From assembly GCA_030762895.1 (NCBI GenBank), contig CM061067.1, positions 52,477,667-52,541,666 of the forward strand: a DNA stretch of 64,000 bases, read 5' to 3'. Position numbers and translations under genes: made by a program. Shown in pieces: positions 54,347 to 64,000 of this stretch. A model generated the notes under the pieces. It was not told the DNA's origin. It searched no databases and saw only the letters and a program-made list of their open reading frames with translations. The first letter of the stretch is position 1. Each line of letters opens with the position of its first letter. The stretch comes from Sophora flavescens. Lineage: Eukaryota; Streptophyta; Magnoliopsida; Fabales; Fabaceae.

Positions 54347-56783
54347 TAGAAATTAAAAGCTTTAAAATATCATAAAACCAACAAAAGATAAATTGATCAA
54401 AAATATATATATTTTAAATAATTAATATAAGATGGAGTAATAAATAATAAAATTTAAATATTATTCCCTCCATCTCATTTTATATGTCATATTTGGATTA
54501 TTAGTTTGCCTTGAAATTAATTGTCACTTTATAACGTGGATCTGGACTCCCTGCATTTACAAATTTCACGCATTCACGTATTTACTTTAATCAATGATCA
54601 AGATTTTATACACACATCCTTATATTAATATATTTATCCTATTCAAAATTCAATTAATGGTCAAGATTTCTCTGCATTCACGAAGTAACTACAGGGAATC
54701 CATTTCCTTATAATATCGAAGAGAGTATTAATCACATATTTTAATAATACCTTTATTTATTTGTATCTCAACCTACCCCTTATTAATGGGAAATCACTAC
54801 TAAATATTCTCGTATCTACATGTAATATTCCCGTATTTAGAAACATGCTTCAAATCGTAATAGTATTTGAAATCAAAATTGTTATCACCATTAATCACTT
54901 TTATACTTGTCATTTGGGTTGTGTCAACCCTTGTACAATTAATATAGGATTTTCGGATTCAAACTATTTCGAATTCAAGTTTCATATAATATTCGGTAAG
55001 TCTTATTTTTTTTATTTTTTTTATTCTTAATGTTAAATAATGGACGTGCTATCGAATTATAATTCATACCATGCATATTGTGCTTGGATTCATATTGACT
55101 TAGAGAGAATGATAAGTTAAAATCCCAAAAATTGGAGGCAAAAATTTATCTTTGCGATTTTATTATCAAAGAGTGATGCCTTTTTATTGCTTTCAAAATT
55201 TAAAAAATATTAAGTCTTAATATTTATTGAATGTTAATATTGATTGTTGACTATTTTCATTTTTTAATTTCCATTTTTAATGCAATAGAATATTTTCTTT
55301 TGAGATCCAATTAAATATTTACCTAGTTATCACTTAGTATGTGCTTTGATCGACACATGGAATTCTGATGAGATGGATGTGTAATGGAGCGACACGTGCT
55401 AGAAATGTTCATGCATACATTTTTGTATGTATAAATTATGTATTATATGTTAATATATTAAATATAAAAAATAATTATTAATTTCGTATTTAAATTTAAA
55501 AATTATATGACTAATCGAAATTGTATGATTTCTTCACAAAAAAATTGTATGATATCGTATTTTTTTATTGTGTTTTTTTGAGAATATTTTATTGTGTTAT
55601 TTAATAATTAATCATATTTATCACCTCACTATAATATTCTTTAAGTTTGGTTCGGTCGATAATAAAGATCCCCACATTCATAGCAAAGCTCTTAAGCATA
55701 AACGAAAAAAATCAAGTAATCCACAATTTCAGATTTAAAGAAAATTAATCTTATAAGTTAATTTACACCATTGAAGACAATTAATTTGAAGGATATTTAA
55801 TTGAATAATTAATTTTCACAGTTAAAGATAAATGATAGGGGAAATTAATTTACATAAGATCAAAGATAATTCATTTGGAGTATATTTCTACGGACAATTA
55901 AAAAGTTAAAGCATGTATATAATCAATTGATTAAATATAAAAAAATTATTAAATTTTGTATTTAAAATTAATTATTATATAAATTAATATAAAATGATAT
56001 GATTTATTTTTTTACTTCTTTATTCAACTACGAATTCATATTTATTACGTATGATTTTATTTATTCATATTAATTATTATAATATATTTATTTGTTAAAA
56101 TTGCTTTAATTAAATTAGATAGTATGATTTATGGATAAATTACTTTAACGGATTTTGAGACGCGGGAAATTGAAGTTGAAGAGAATATGACAGTCAAATT
56201 GTTGTGATTACGCTCAGTAGAAGGGGAAATATGATTATTAAAGATATATTAATTTATTTTTCATATCATCCTTTAAAATTTATTATTTTAATTCACTTTT
56301 GGTTTTGAAAAAGGTACCCCTTTATTAATATCCCCTGATATCAGCATTCCTGATATGATTTATTCTCATATCAATTTTTACTTCAAAATAACAGTTTGTA
56401 TCAAGTTTGAATATATTTAATTAACAATCAATATATTTAATCATTACTGACATAGTATCAGTTTTATCAAAGATACATTTATTTTCATTTTAAAATTGCT
56501 CTAAAAAGTTTTCTCTACGTTTTTGAATATTAATTGCATTAAAAAGAATACCAAATCAAATTGATAATATGTGTTAATGTTGGAAAATTTAATATAAGAT
56601 TTGTATTTCATTCTTTCTAAAAATAATTGCTCCCTCCATTATTGAATTTGCATATTAATATGCATAAATTCATTTATCAAAACGTGAATGAGCAAATTTA
56701 TTTATTTACTTTACAATATTTTAAATTTGTCAACGTGCAAAATTTGTTTTATGAATATATTTTTTTACTAAAAAAGATATTCA

Positions 56784-57305
56784 TTAATTCAAATTGGTAA
56801 AATACATCGAAAACAACACAAATTCAACATCGCTAAAAATCGAAAATGACGAGTCTGTGAACAAACTCACAACACACAGGTTAACAGCATAACACGCTAA
56901 AATGCCTGCAAATGTGATAAAATCAAAGTGACCGAAATACCCATGTCTTCGGATCTGTAACGTTGACGGCCAAGTATTGATTGAATCTGTAATTGATTGA
57001 AGCTGATCTTCCAACATGAACCAAATGAACCCGCAACAAGACGACGAACAAAATACCGCCGCACGCAGATGACAAAAACACGAAATAAAAACCATATCTA
57101 TGTGGAAAAACCACTTATTTAGATAAAATGAGAGAAAAAACGATGTATGGTGGTGATTCCAGGTCAAAAAATACTCAAAACCACTCCCTTCCGGTGGATG
57201 AGGAAGAAGGAAAAGAGGAATAGAGGGAAAATTGCGAGAGAGAGGATCTGTTTCATGAATATTAATTCTATAAATTTTAAATATGTGATATGTACTGTCA
57301 TTCAT
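56784..57305 (-). other. Unrecognised 173-codon frame
   Basis: The longest frame in an otherwise gene-free stretch. It starts after a T-rich tract and reads a Phe/Ser/His-rich product with two possible membrane segments, no known domain and no clear promoter. The C/T-rich opening (57255-57180) resembles a transcript leader. I would not count it as a gene without expression evidence. Confidence 0.2.
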
Positions 57306-57514
57306 GATATTTGCTATACGTTTTTTTGTTAAAATTAAATGTCAAATTTTAATATCCATTAAGTTAATGCTATTCATTCTTTACAAAAAAAAAAGAAGTT
57401 AATGATATTTATTTTTGTAATCAACGACGTTAATCAAATAAATTGTTTTTCTAATGATATACATTTGGCCGCCTCTGTAATCGAAAAAAAGCCCGCAAAC
57501 TTGATTGAATATAT

Positions 57515-58240
57515 TTTGATTACTACTATTCAAGTTTAAATTTAAAATTTATGGAATCAACATATATTGAATTCGATTATATGAAATCAGTCACAATTAA
57601 TATCGAATATTGACTCCATTAAGTGATAAATCAATTTTATCAAATCAGAAATTTTCTCCCACGTTTAATGACTACGTTAAAGGCTTGCATTTAATGATAT
57701 CAAATTAGTTCAACATGATATGGAAATAATTCAGAAAATTATTTCGAATGATACTATTGAGGCTTAAATTCAAAAGATGTGGAATCATCATATATTGAAC
57801 TCAATAATGAACTTAATTATATGGAATCGGTCACAATTAATATCGAATATTGAAATCATTAAGTGATAAACCAAATATATCAAATCAGAAATTTTCTCCC
57901 GCATTTAATGACTATATTAAAGGCATGCGTTTAATAATATTGAACTCAATTATATGAAATCAATCACAATTAATATCGAATATTGAAATCATTAAGTGAT
58001 AAACCAAATACATCAAATGAGAAATTTTCTCCCGCATTTAATGACTACATTAAAGGCATGCGTTTAATGATATGGAATAAATTCAAATCGATATGGAAAT
58101 AATTCATAATCGAATTCGAATGGTGCTATTTATGTTTAAATTTAAAAGATATGGAATCAACATATATTTAACTCAATTATATGGAATAATCACAATTAAT
58201 TTAAAATGTTATGAAATTGATTTAGGTAGGACTTCGAATG
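57515..58240. repeat. Tandem repeat of ~170-230-bp units (about four)
   Basis: Shared pieces 'tcacaattaatatcgaatattga', 'attaagtgataaa', 'atcagaaattttctcccgc' and 'tttaatgactacattaaaggcatgc' recur starting near 57590, 57830 and 57960. 'aaatttaaaagatatggaatcaacatatat' opens units at 57535, 57760 and 58138. AT-rich, non-coding. Confidence 0.85.
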
Positions 58241-58640
58241 GTACCATACACGGTTCAAATTCAAAATTTAGTCCTCGGATAAAAATTAAAATTAAAAAAA
58301 GAAACATTAAAAAATACAAATAAGAAAACCAATTCTGAAAACATATGGCCAACATATGGCCCCAATTCTGAATACATGAATCATGTTATGTCTTCACTTG
58401 CAAAAAATAAAAAATAAAATAATAATGACAATGTTAATAAATAAAAATGGACGAGAAGAAAATCAAAAACAATAATACTCGAGTTATTTTTATAACCAAT
58501 AAAAGGAAGAAATGAAAGTATATTATAGGAAACAAATCATAAGAAATTTCCCCTTTTATAAAAATATTCACGAAAGGTAACAATACTTTAAAAAATACAT
58601 ATCAGATGGAAATATTGTTCTTGCTGACTTCACCGAAATT

Positions 58641-59195
58641 CTAGGACAAGAGGCTTCTCCTCTCTGGGCTTGTGATGACGGTGCTTCTCACGACATGCAA
58701 CATGAACACACATAGAGGGTTAGCATTTAGCAACATGGAAATGAAGAAATAGATAACATTATCACCAACACAGTATAGAGGTTGAACAAAAAAGAGAAAA
58801 GAAAGAGAAAGAGAGTTCGCTTGAGGGGGAGAAAACGAAAAGAAAACTAATTGGGGGTTATGAAAAAGAAAACGGAATAGAAACAAAAAGGGAAGAAGAC
58901 TATTGTTTACCTTCTAGTGATAGTGGTGCTTCTCTCACGACATGTAATATCAACACACATCAAAGGTTAGCATTTAGCAACATGGAAATGAAAAAAACAG
59001 AGCGGGTTAGCATTTGGCAACATTGAAATGAAAAAAGAGAGCAGAACAATATAGAGGTTGAACAGAAAAGAGAAGGAAAAAAAGACAAAGAGAGTTTACC
59101 TGAGAGGGAGAAAACGGAAATAAAACGCTAAGAGAGGAAAATGGAAAAGAAAGCATAATAGAAAAAAAAAAGGAAAGAAGATTGTTTACCTTATA
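58641..59195 (-). repeat. ~275-bp tandem duplication with repeated splice-donor-like sites
   Basis: Two copies (about 58641-58916 and 58917-59195) share 'gttagcatttagcaacatggaaatga', 'tatagaggttgaaca' and a purine-rich part. On the minus strand each copy is preceded by an exon-like end, CACTAGAAG|GTAAAC (58910-58900) and GCTATAAG|GTAAAC (59195-59184). It looks like a duplicated leader exon plus intron start; the rest of any gene is not visible. Confidence 0.6.
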
Positions 59196-59566
59196 GCAGC
59201 TCGCCCGAGTAACTGAGAGAGATTGATGAGAGTGGTACCGCACGACGGAAGAGATGAGAGGAGGGACAGAATATGGCATGGAATTTTTTGGAATAAAATG
59301 TTGAATCTACTTGTTCATGAAATATTTGAAATTTTATAGTGCAAATCAAATTCGAATAAATCGTGCATTAATGAGCAAACCCTTAAATCTCTCTTGAGTT
59401 GACACGTAAGCCTTGTTGATGTGTCATTGGTCAGAGAACGACACCTAAGCAAAAATACTTTGAGGTACATTCTAAATTGTATATATAATAGATGTAAACG
59501 GGTTTCGAGTACCCTTATTTATTTCGCTTATAAAAAAACACACGTTAAGTTTCTACTAATTGGGGG

Positions 59567-59690
59567 TTGGATAGCTCAATTGGTCTGAGATAAAAGATAA
59601 AATGAGTCGGAGGAGTAGGAGGTTCAGGATTCAAACTCTGGCAAAGATAACAACTAACTACTAGAATTTGCCTATAAAAAAAACTAAGTA
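59567..59690 (+). repeat. tRNA-derived SINE-like copy
   Basis: GGATAGCTCAATTGGTCTGAG fits a polymerase III A box and GGTTCAGGATTCAAACTC a B box about 50 bases later. An A-rich end follows at 59680. It is not a tRNA gene: arm spacing and acceptor pairing fail. Confidence 0.55.
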
Positions 59691-60329
59691 ATGATCAAAG
59701 TTTTATAAACACTAATAGTAAACATAGAAGCTTTTTTTAAAATGTATTCCTATTTATGGCAATATAGAAGGGAGTAAAAAAAAGAGGAGTATACTTTTTG
59801 TGTGTCTACGTTTTAAAATATCTGAAGCTTTAATTTTCAGAAACAAGGACACTTTGTTTGAAGGCGTAAATTAAGTCCGCAAAAGGTGGCAGGATATGTA
59901 GTAGCTGGTTCAATTCCATGCTGCTGCAATCACCATCAGCACTGCAGTGGTTCACAAGTCAAAAATATGAAGAACCTGAAAACAACACGACATAGAGTCA
60001 TGGACCTTTCCCACTACAGACTAGACCTGCGTGTTCCCTGCTAAATGGGTAATCAACATAAATACAAGAATAATAAAAATAGGACAAGTAATGCTTGCTG
60101 GGGCAACATAATTCACCAGCTAGCTATAGTTCCTTGTCGTCTCTCGGTGGCAAAACTTGGAGAAATTGCACGGCATTGTGTCCTATGTACAGAAACATGA
60201 ATTAATCATGTGTTCCTTCCACGTATGATATGGATTCTCTCTCCTTAAACGTGTCACTGCATTTTAGGAGATTCGTTTTTCATATGGAGGTTTCTTACAC
60301 ACAGGTAGACAGCGTATCCCTTCAATAGA
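59691..60329. other. Spacer before the pararetrovirus remnant
   Basis: Moderately AT-rich, no domain or RNA gene recognised. No movement-protein sequence was found here, so the viral copy is 5'-truncated. Confidence 0.4.
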
Positions 60330-62024
60330 ATATTAATAAATAAAAAACGATAAAATAATAGATTTATCCGAAGAAATATCAATAAAATTCGAAGTAATAG
60401 AAAATAATATGGAAGAAACTAATAAAATTATTATCCAACTAATAGAAAATGCCAATAAAATTATAAATTATACTTACAATAGAATACAAAAAAAAACAAT
60501 ATAAGAGATCCATTAAATAATATAAGTAAAGGAAAGGAAAACGGATGAAAATAAAGATATTAAAAGAATAAAGATAGTCCTCGAACAATTAGAAAATCTT
60601 TTAGAAAATGAAGAAAATAATAAATGTATAACAAGACAAGAACTGGAAGATGTATTAAAGATATAATATTTAGATAAAATAATAGTAAAGCAAGAACTAA
60701 ATGATGAACCATCAAGAATGTCTACACCAGTGTCTGCATGGAGAGGATAAAAGAAGAATACATGGAAACATTAAGAAAATCAAATGATTTAGAAGAAATT
60801 CAATAATTATAATAACAACTCAAGATAGTTGAGGAAGAAAATAACCAAATGCATAAAATAGAACATATTAATCAGGTAAATAAAGAAAAAGAAAATGAAT
60901 GAATAATATTAAATTATAGTGCTTCTTCAGATTATGAAGAAAACTATATAAGAATGGAAAAATGTGAATGTAGTGGAAAAAGTCCTAAAAGAAAATGGAA
61001 AGAATATAAAAACACACCTAGCGGGGCTTTGGATAAGTATGAAGAAGAAACTATGTATGATAAGGGATATGCAAGAAAGAATAAATGGACGAAAGTTCAA
61101 GAAGAATTTAAACCTCGATATAATAATAATAATACAGGAAATATATTAAATCTTGATTGCGTAAGGAATTAAAGATGAAGATTGGATTCGATATGGAAAA
61201 ATGGTAAATAGCAACATGGACTATGTTAAACTGGTAATAACATTAATTCATCAAAAAAATTTAGGATATAATATGATGGAACAAAAAGAAAAAGCAAATA
61301 AAACTTTACTTGAAAATGCTAAATCACGTTTAAATAGAATGCAAATTTGCGATATGTGTCAAATTGAAAGTTTTATATGTGAATATCAAAAATACTATTA
61401 TCAATTGAGTGAAGCGACTAAAGAAATATATAAATATATTTTTATAGACAAACTACCATATCCACTTAATTCAAAAATTAATAGATTATAAGAATCAAGA
61501 CCAGATGAAACAACAAATACTTTAGGAGGAGTTATCCAACTCTTATACCAAGAATTAAGAGAACAATGTTTAGCTAGAGAAACAATAAGGCAATTAAACA
61601 GAGGAAGTACTGTCATTTGTTGTGACATTCCAGAAAAAGAGAAACCAAGAAAATATGGTTGTAAGAAAGTACAAAGAAAAAGAAGGTATTATAAGAAACC
61701 AAAATTACGAAGAACTTATCATAGAAAGAAAAACTACTATAAAAATAATACGAAAAAATATTTAAGAAAGAAATCAACACCAAAAAAATATTGTCCGAAA
61801 GGAAAAAAGAAATGTGTATGTTGGATATGTAATGTTGAAGGACACTACGCCAATGAATATCCTCAAAGAAAAGAAAAATATTTTAAAGAAAAATCAAAAT
61901 TAATAAAACAAGTGTTTCAAATATATGAACTTGAGCCTTTAGAAGAAGAACTAAGCGATATAGAAGAAAGTATATATGAATATACAGAAGATGAATTATC
62001 TTCGCAAGAAATAGAATCTGAATA
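60330..62024 (+). pseudogene. Pararetroviral coat-protein region (broken)
   Basis: Acidic and Lys-rich N-terminal part with many stops (60480-60960). The central domain is in one open piece (61201-61490) containing YKYIFIDKLPYPLNSKI, typical of caulimovirid coat proteins, then a stop at 61489-61491. The basic tract (61640-61800) leads to CVCWICNVEGHYANEYP (about 61816-61866), where the last Cys of the CCHC box is Tyr. An acidic C terminus ends at TAA 62022-62024. The coat protein packages the viral genome; this copy cannot make one. Confidence 0.8.
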
Positions 62025-62404
62025 ATACTTACATAAAAATACTAGTAGAAAAAAGTAATAGAGAAACATAAGCCTATATAGATACTGGAGCAAGTCTTTG
62101 CCTAGCGATAGAAGCACTTTTTGATGAATGAGAAAAACTAGAAAATCACTAAAAATACAAATTGCAGATGGATCTATACATCCGCTATATTATATACAAA
62201 AGATGAATTATCTTCAGAAGAAATAGAATCTGAATAATACTTACATAAAAATACTAGTAGAAAAAAGTAATAGAGAAACATAAGCCAATATAGATACTGG
62301 AGCAAGTCTTTGTCTAGCGATAGAAGCACTTTTTGATGAATGAGAAAAACTAGAAAAACCACTAAAAATACAAATTGCAGATGGATCTATACATCCGCTA
62401 TACT
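61981..62404 (+). repeat. 212-bp tandem duplication in the viral remnant
   Basis: 61981-62192 and 62193-62404 are near-identical, joined at 'tataca.aagatgaa'. Each holds the coat-protein end and the protease active-site region YIDTGASLCLA (one in each copy), and both copies carry the same in-frame stops. Confidence 0.9.
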
Positions 62405-62700
62405 GGATAGCAAAAAGAATTGCTTTAGTTATACAGGAAAAATTATTTATTGTACCTACAATTTACAAACAAGAAACATGACTAGATATGATTATTGAAA
62501 ATAATTTCTTAAGACTATACGCACCGTTTTGTCAATCTTTGGAATATATAACTTTAAAAACACCATATATGAACCAAAAGCAACACCGAGAAATTATAAA
62601 AATTCCAATTACTCATTTTTATAAATGTACTTATTCTCAAATATCAGTCTCATAGACTGAACCGTGGTGAGATAATTAGTGAAATTTGTACAAAAATTCG
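62205..62700 (+). pseudogene. Pararetroviral protease region (broken)
   Basis: The second copy of the duplicated segment continues into QIADGSIHPLYWIAKRIAL and a LDMIIENNFLRLYAPF-type stretch, as in caulimovirid aspartic proteases. Stops before the DTG motif, after it (TGA 62340-62342), at 62478-62480 and several near 62653-62690 break the frame. Confidence 0.75.
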
Positions 62701-62710
62701 CCATGTATTA

Positions 62711-64000
62711 ATGAATTTAGAACCAAATAGAACTTTTTCAGCTCATATAGAAGAACTTTTAGATAAAGTATGTAGTGAAAATCCTTTACATCCAAAAATT
62801 AATAATAAAAATAATGAATTAATCGAGTTAAAATTAAAAGATTCAACAAAAGAAGTAATATGTAAACCCATGATTTACACAAAACAAGATAGAGATTAAT
62901 TTGCAAACGATATTGAAGAAATGTGTAAAAAAGGACTAATTAGACCTTCAGAAAGTAAGCATTCAACACCAGCATTTTATATAGAAAATCATAATGAAAT
63001 TAAAAGAGGAAAAAGAAGGATGGTAATTAATTATAAACAAATAGATGATGCCATGGAGGGAGATGCTTATTTTCTTCCAAGAAAAGACTTGATCATTGAA
63101 AGAATTAGAAATATGAATTGGTTTATTACTTTTGATTGTAAATAAACATTCAGTTGTCCTCAAGGTCAATATGAATGGAACGTATTACCAATGGGAATGA
63201 AGCAATCACCAGGAATCTTCCAACGAAGAATGGATTTCATACTCAAAGAATTTAAATACTTTTGTCTTATTTATATTGATGATATATTAGTCTTCACCAA
63301 TAAAGATATAAATGATCACTTCAAAAAGATAGAGTTAGTACTCAATAAATGTCTTGAGCATGGAGTAGTTTTAAGTAGAAAGAAAGTTGTTCTAACTCAA
63401 AATAAAATTAATTACTTAGGATTAGAAATTGAAAAAGGAAAAATTGTTATGCAGCAACATGTATTAAGGAAGCTTCAAGATTTTCCAACAAAATTAAAAG
63501 ATAAAAAGGATTTTCAAAGATTTCTTGGATTACTAACATATGTTTCCAATGAAGGTTTTATCAAGAATCTTGCAGCGGAGAGAAAAATACTTCAACAAAA
63601 ACTAAAGAAGGATGCCCTCTGGTCATGGACCGAGGAAGATGAAAGACTTATTATTAAATTGAAATACTTATGCCAGGATCTTCCTAAGCTATATCATCCA
63701 TCGGATGATGATTTAATTATTATTGAGACTAATGCCTCAAATGACTGTTGGGGAGGTGTTATGATGGCAAAAACCCCTGGATACAAAAATGAATTACTAT
63801 GCCGATATATATCGGGAACTTTTTCAGACAGTGAAATTAATTATCCTACTAATGAAAAGGAAACACTAGCACTAATCCGAATGTTAGAAAAACATCGGAT
63901 TTATATACTAGATAAAGAATTTATTGTACGAACAGATTCGACTTATGTCGCAGGTTTTAAGAACTTAAACCATAAAGAAACTTACAAGCAAGGAAGATTG
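62711..64000 (+). pseudogene. Pararetroviral reverse transcriptase and RNase H start (broken, cut by window end)
   Basis: MCKKGLIRPSESKHSTPAFY and RRMVINYKQIDDA (62921-63050) open the polymerase domain. TAA stops lie at 62897-62899 and 63143-63145. Directly after the second, the sequence jumps to FSCPQGQYEWNVLPMGM, so the segment between the first two catalytic motifs is deleted. The catalytic CLIYIDDILVF is intact (about 63261-63294). From 63146 to the window end I see no stop. In RNase H the first catalytic Asp position reads ETNAS, an Asp-to-Asn change, while later Glu and Asp (NEKETLAL, RTDSTY) remain. Confidence 0.85.

Larger units (their letters stand above)
51892..56780. other. AT-rich spacer with small repeats
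   Basis: No gene seen. Visible items: 'gacctgcacgggttaa' (52195) and 'tgactcgtgccattcacggggt' (53142), possibly ends of a Helitron- or MITE-like copy; a diverged direct repeat at about 53600-53925; a foldback near 54310-54346; and a 'ccctccat' MITE-like end at about 54467. Confidence 0.4.
60330..64000 (+). mobile_element. Endogenous pararetrovirus (Caulimoviridae) remnant, running off the window
   Basis: One strand holds, in caulimovirid order, a coat-protein region with a CCHC box, an aspartic protease, a reverse transcriptase with YIDDIL and the start of RNase H. No LTR or integrase was found, which separates it from Ty3/gypsy elements. The coding is very A-rich and Lys/Asn/Ile-rich. It is broken by many stops, a tandem duplication and an internal deletion, so it is a dead integrated copy. 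The genus is not determined. Confidence 0.85.

Noticed and set aside
56784..57305. New gene for the 173-codon minus-strand frame
   Set aside because: No domain, no neighbouring exon, composition follows T-rich DNA; listed only as an unrecognised frame.
59567..59640. tRNA gene
   Set aside because: A and B box-like sequences are present, but acceptor and anticodon arms do not pair; a SINE copy fits better.
60330..64000. Ty3/gypsy element
   Set aside because: Coat-protein-type Cys box and region order are caulimovirid, with no LTR or integrase found in the window; the unseen sequence to the right could still change this.

Overview
This window is plant nuclear DNA, most likely from a papilionoid (soybean-like) legume. 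The evidence is split genes with GT-AG introns, plant-type CACTA transposons, Athila/Tat and Tekay-type Ty3/gypsy elements, an Ogre-like non-autonomous LTR element, an RTE-type LINE and a Caulimoviridae remnant. Genus is an inference. I find no intact cellular gene: the window is nested mobile DNA with a few broken host gene pieces.

Layout. 1-2.4 kb: minus-strand pieces of a CBM43/X8-domain gene and a remorin gene. 2398-9804: a Ty3/gypsy element of Athila/Tat type (5-bp TSD CTGGT) with a minus-strand gag-protease frame carrying one TGA and no reverse transcriptase or integrase. 10.3-11.4 kb: a broken first exon of a CC1/RBM39-like SR splicing factor beside the terminus of one CACTA element (CACTA-3). 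11523-24680: CACTA-1 (TSD ATG), inserted in the zinc-binding tail of a LINE remnant. It carries a many-exon transposase-associated gene ending in a Ulp1/C48 protease-like domain. The last third of that gene is split by a Ty3/gypsy Tekay-type element at 17545-23762 (TSD TCATA) whose two LTRs do not match; the 5' one contains a 5S rRNA-derived segment.

25-27.7 kb: AT-rich repeats and small elements. 27681-41939: CACTA-2 (TSD ACA), inserted in an AT-rich tandem repeat whose sister copies show the empty site. It keeps only the C48 end of its gene and is split by a large non-autonomous LTR retrotransposon (28618-39626) with near-identical 2.5-kb LTRs and no gag or pol. Inside each LTR are three copies of a ~112-base element whose stems show compensating changes, a candidate structured RNA. 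44243-45575: a 5'-truncated RTE LINE with a 13-bp TSD. 49848-51881: a Mutator-like foldback element with a 10-bp TSD. 52-60 kb: AT-rich, apparently gene-free DNA with several direct repeats and a SINE-like copy. 60.3-64 kb: a decayed endogenous pararetrovirus (coat protein, protease, reverse transcriptase, start of RNase H), running off the window.

The parts do not form a pathway. They record an insertion history: LINE remnant, then CACTA-1, then the chimeric LTR element; and AT-rich array, then CACTA-2, then the non-autonomous LTR element. A palindromic GC-rich repeat (core TCACGGCCGTGA) and its flank are shared by the Athila-like LTRs and both CACTA elements, so sequence has passed between class I and class II elements here.
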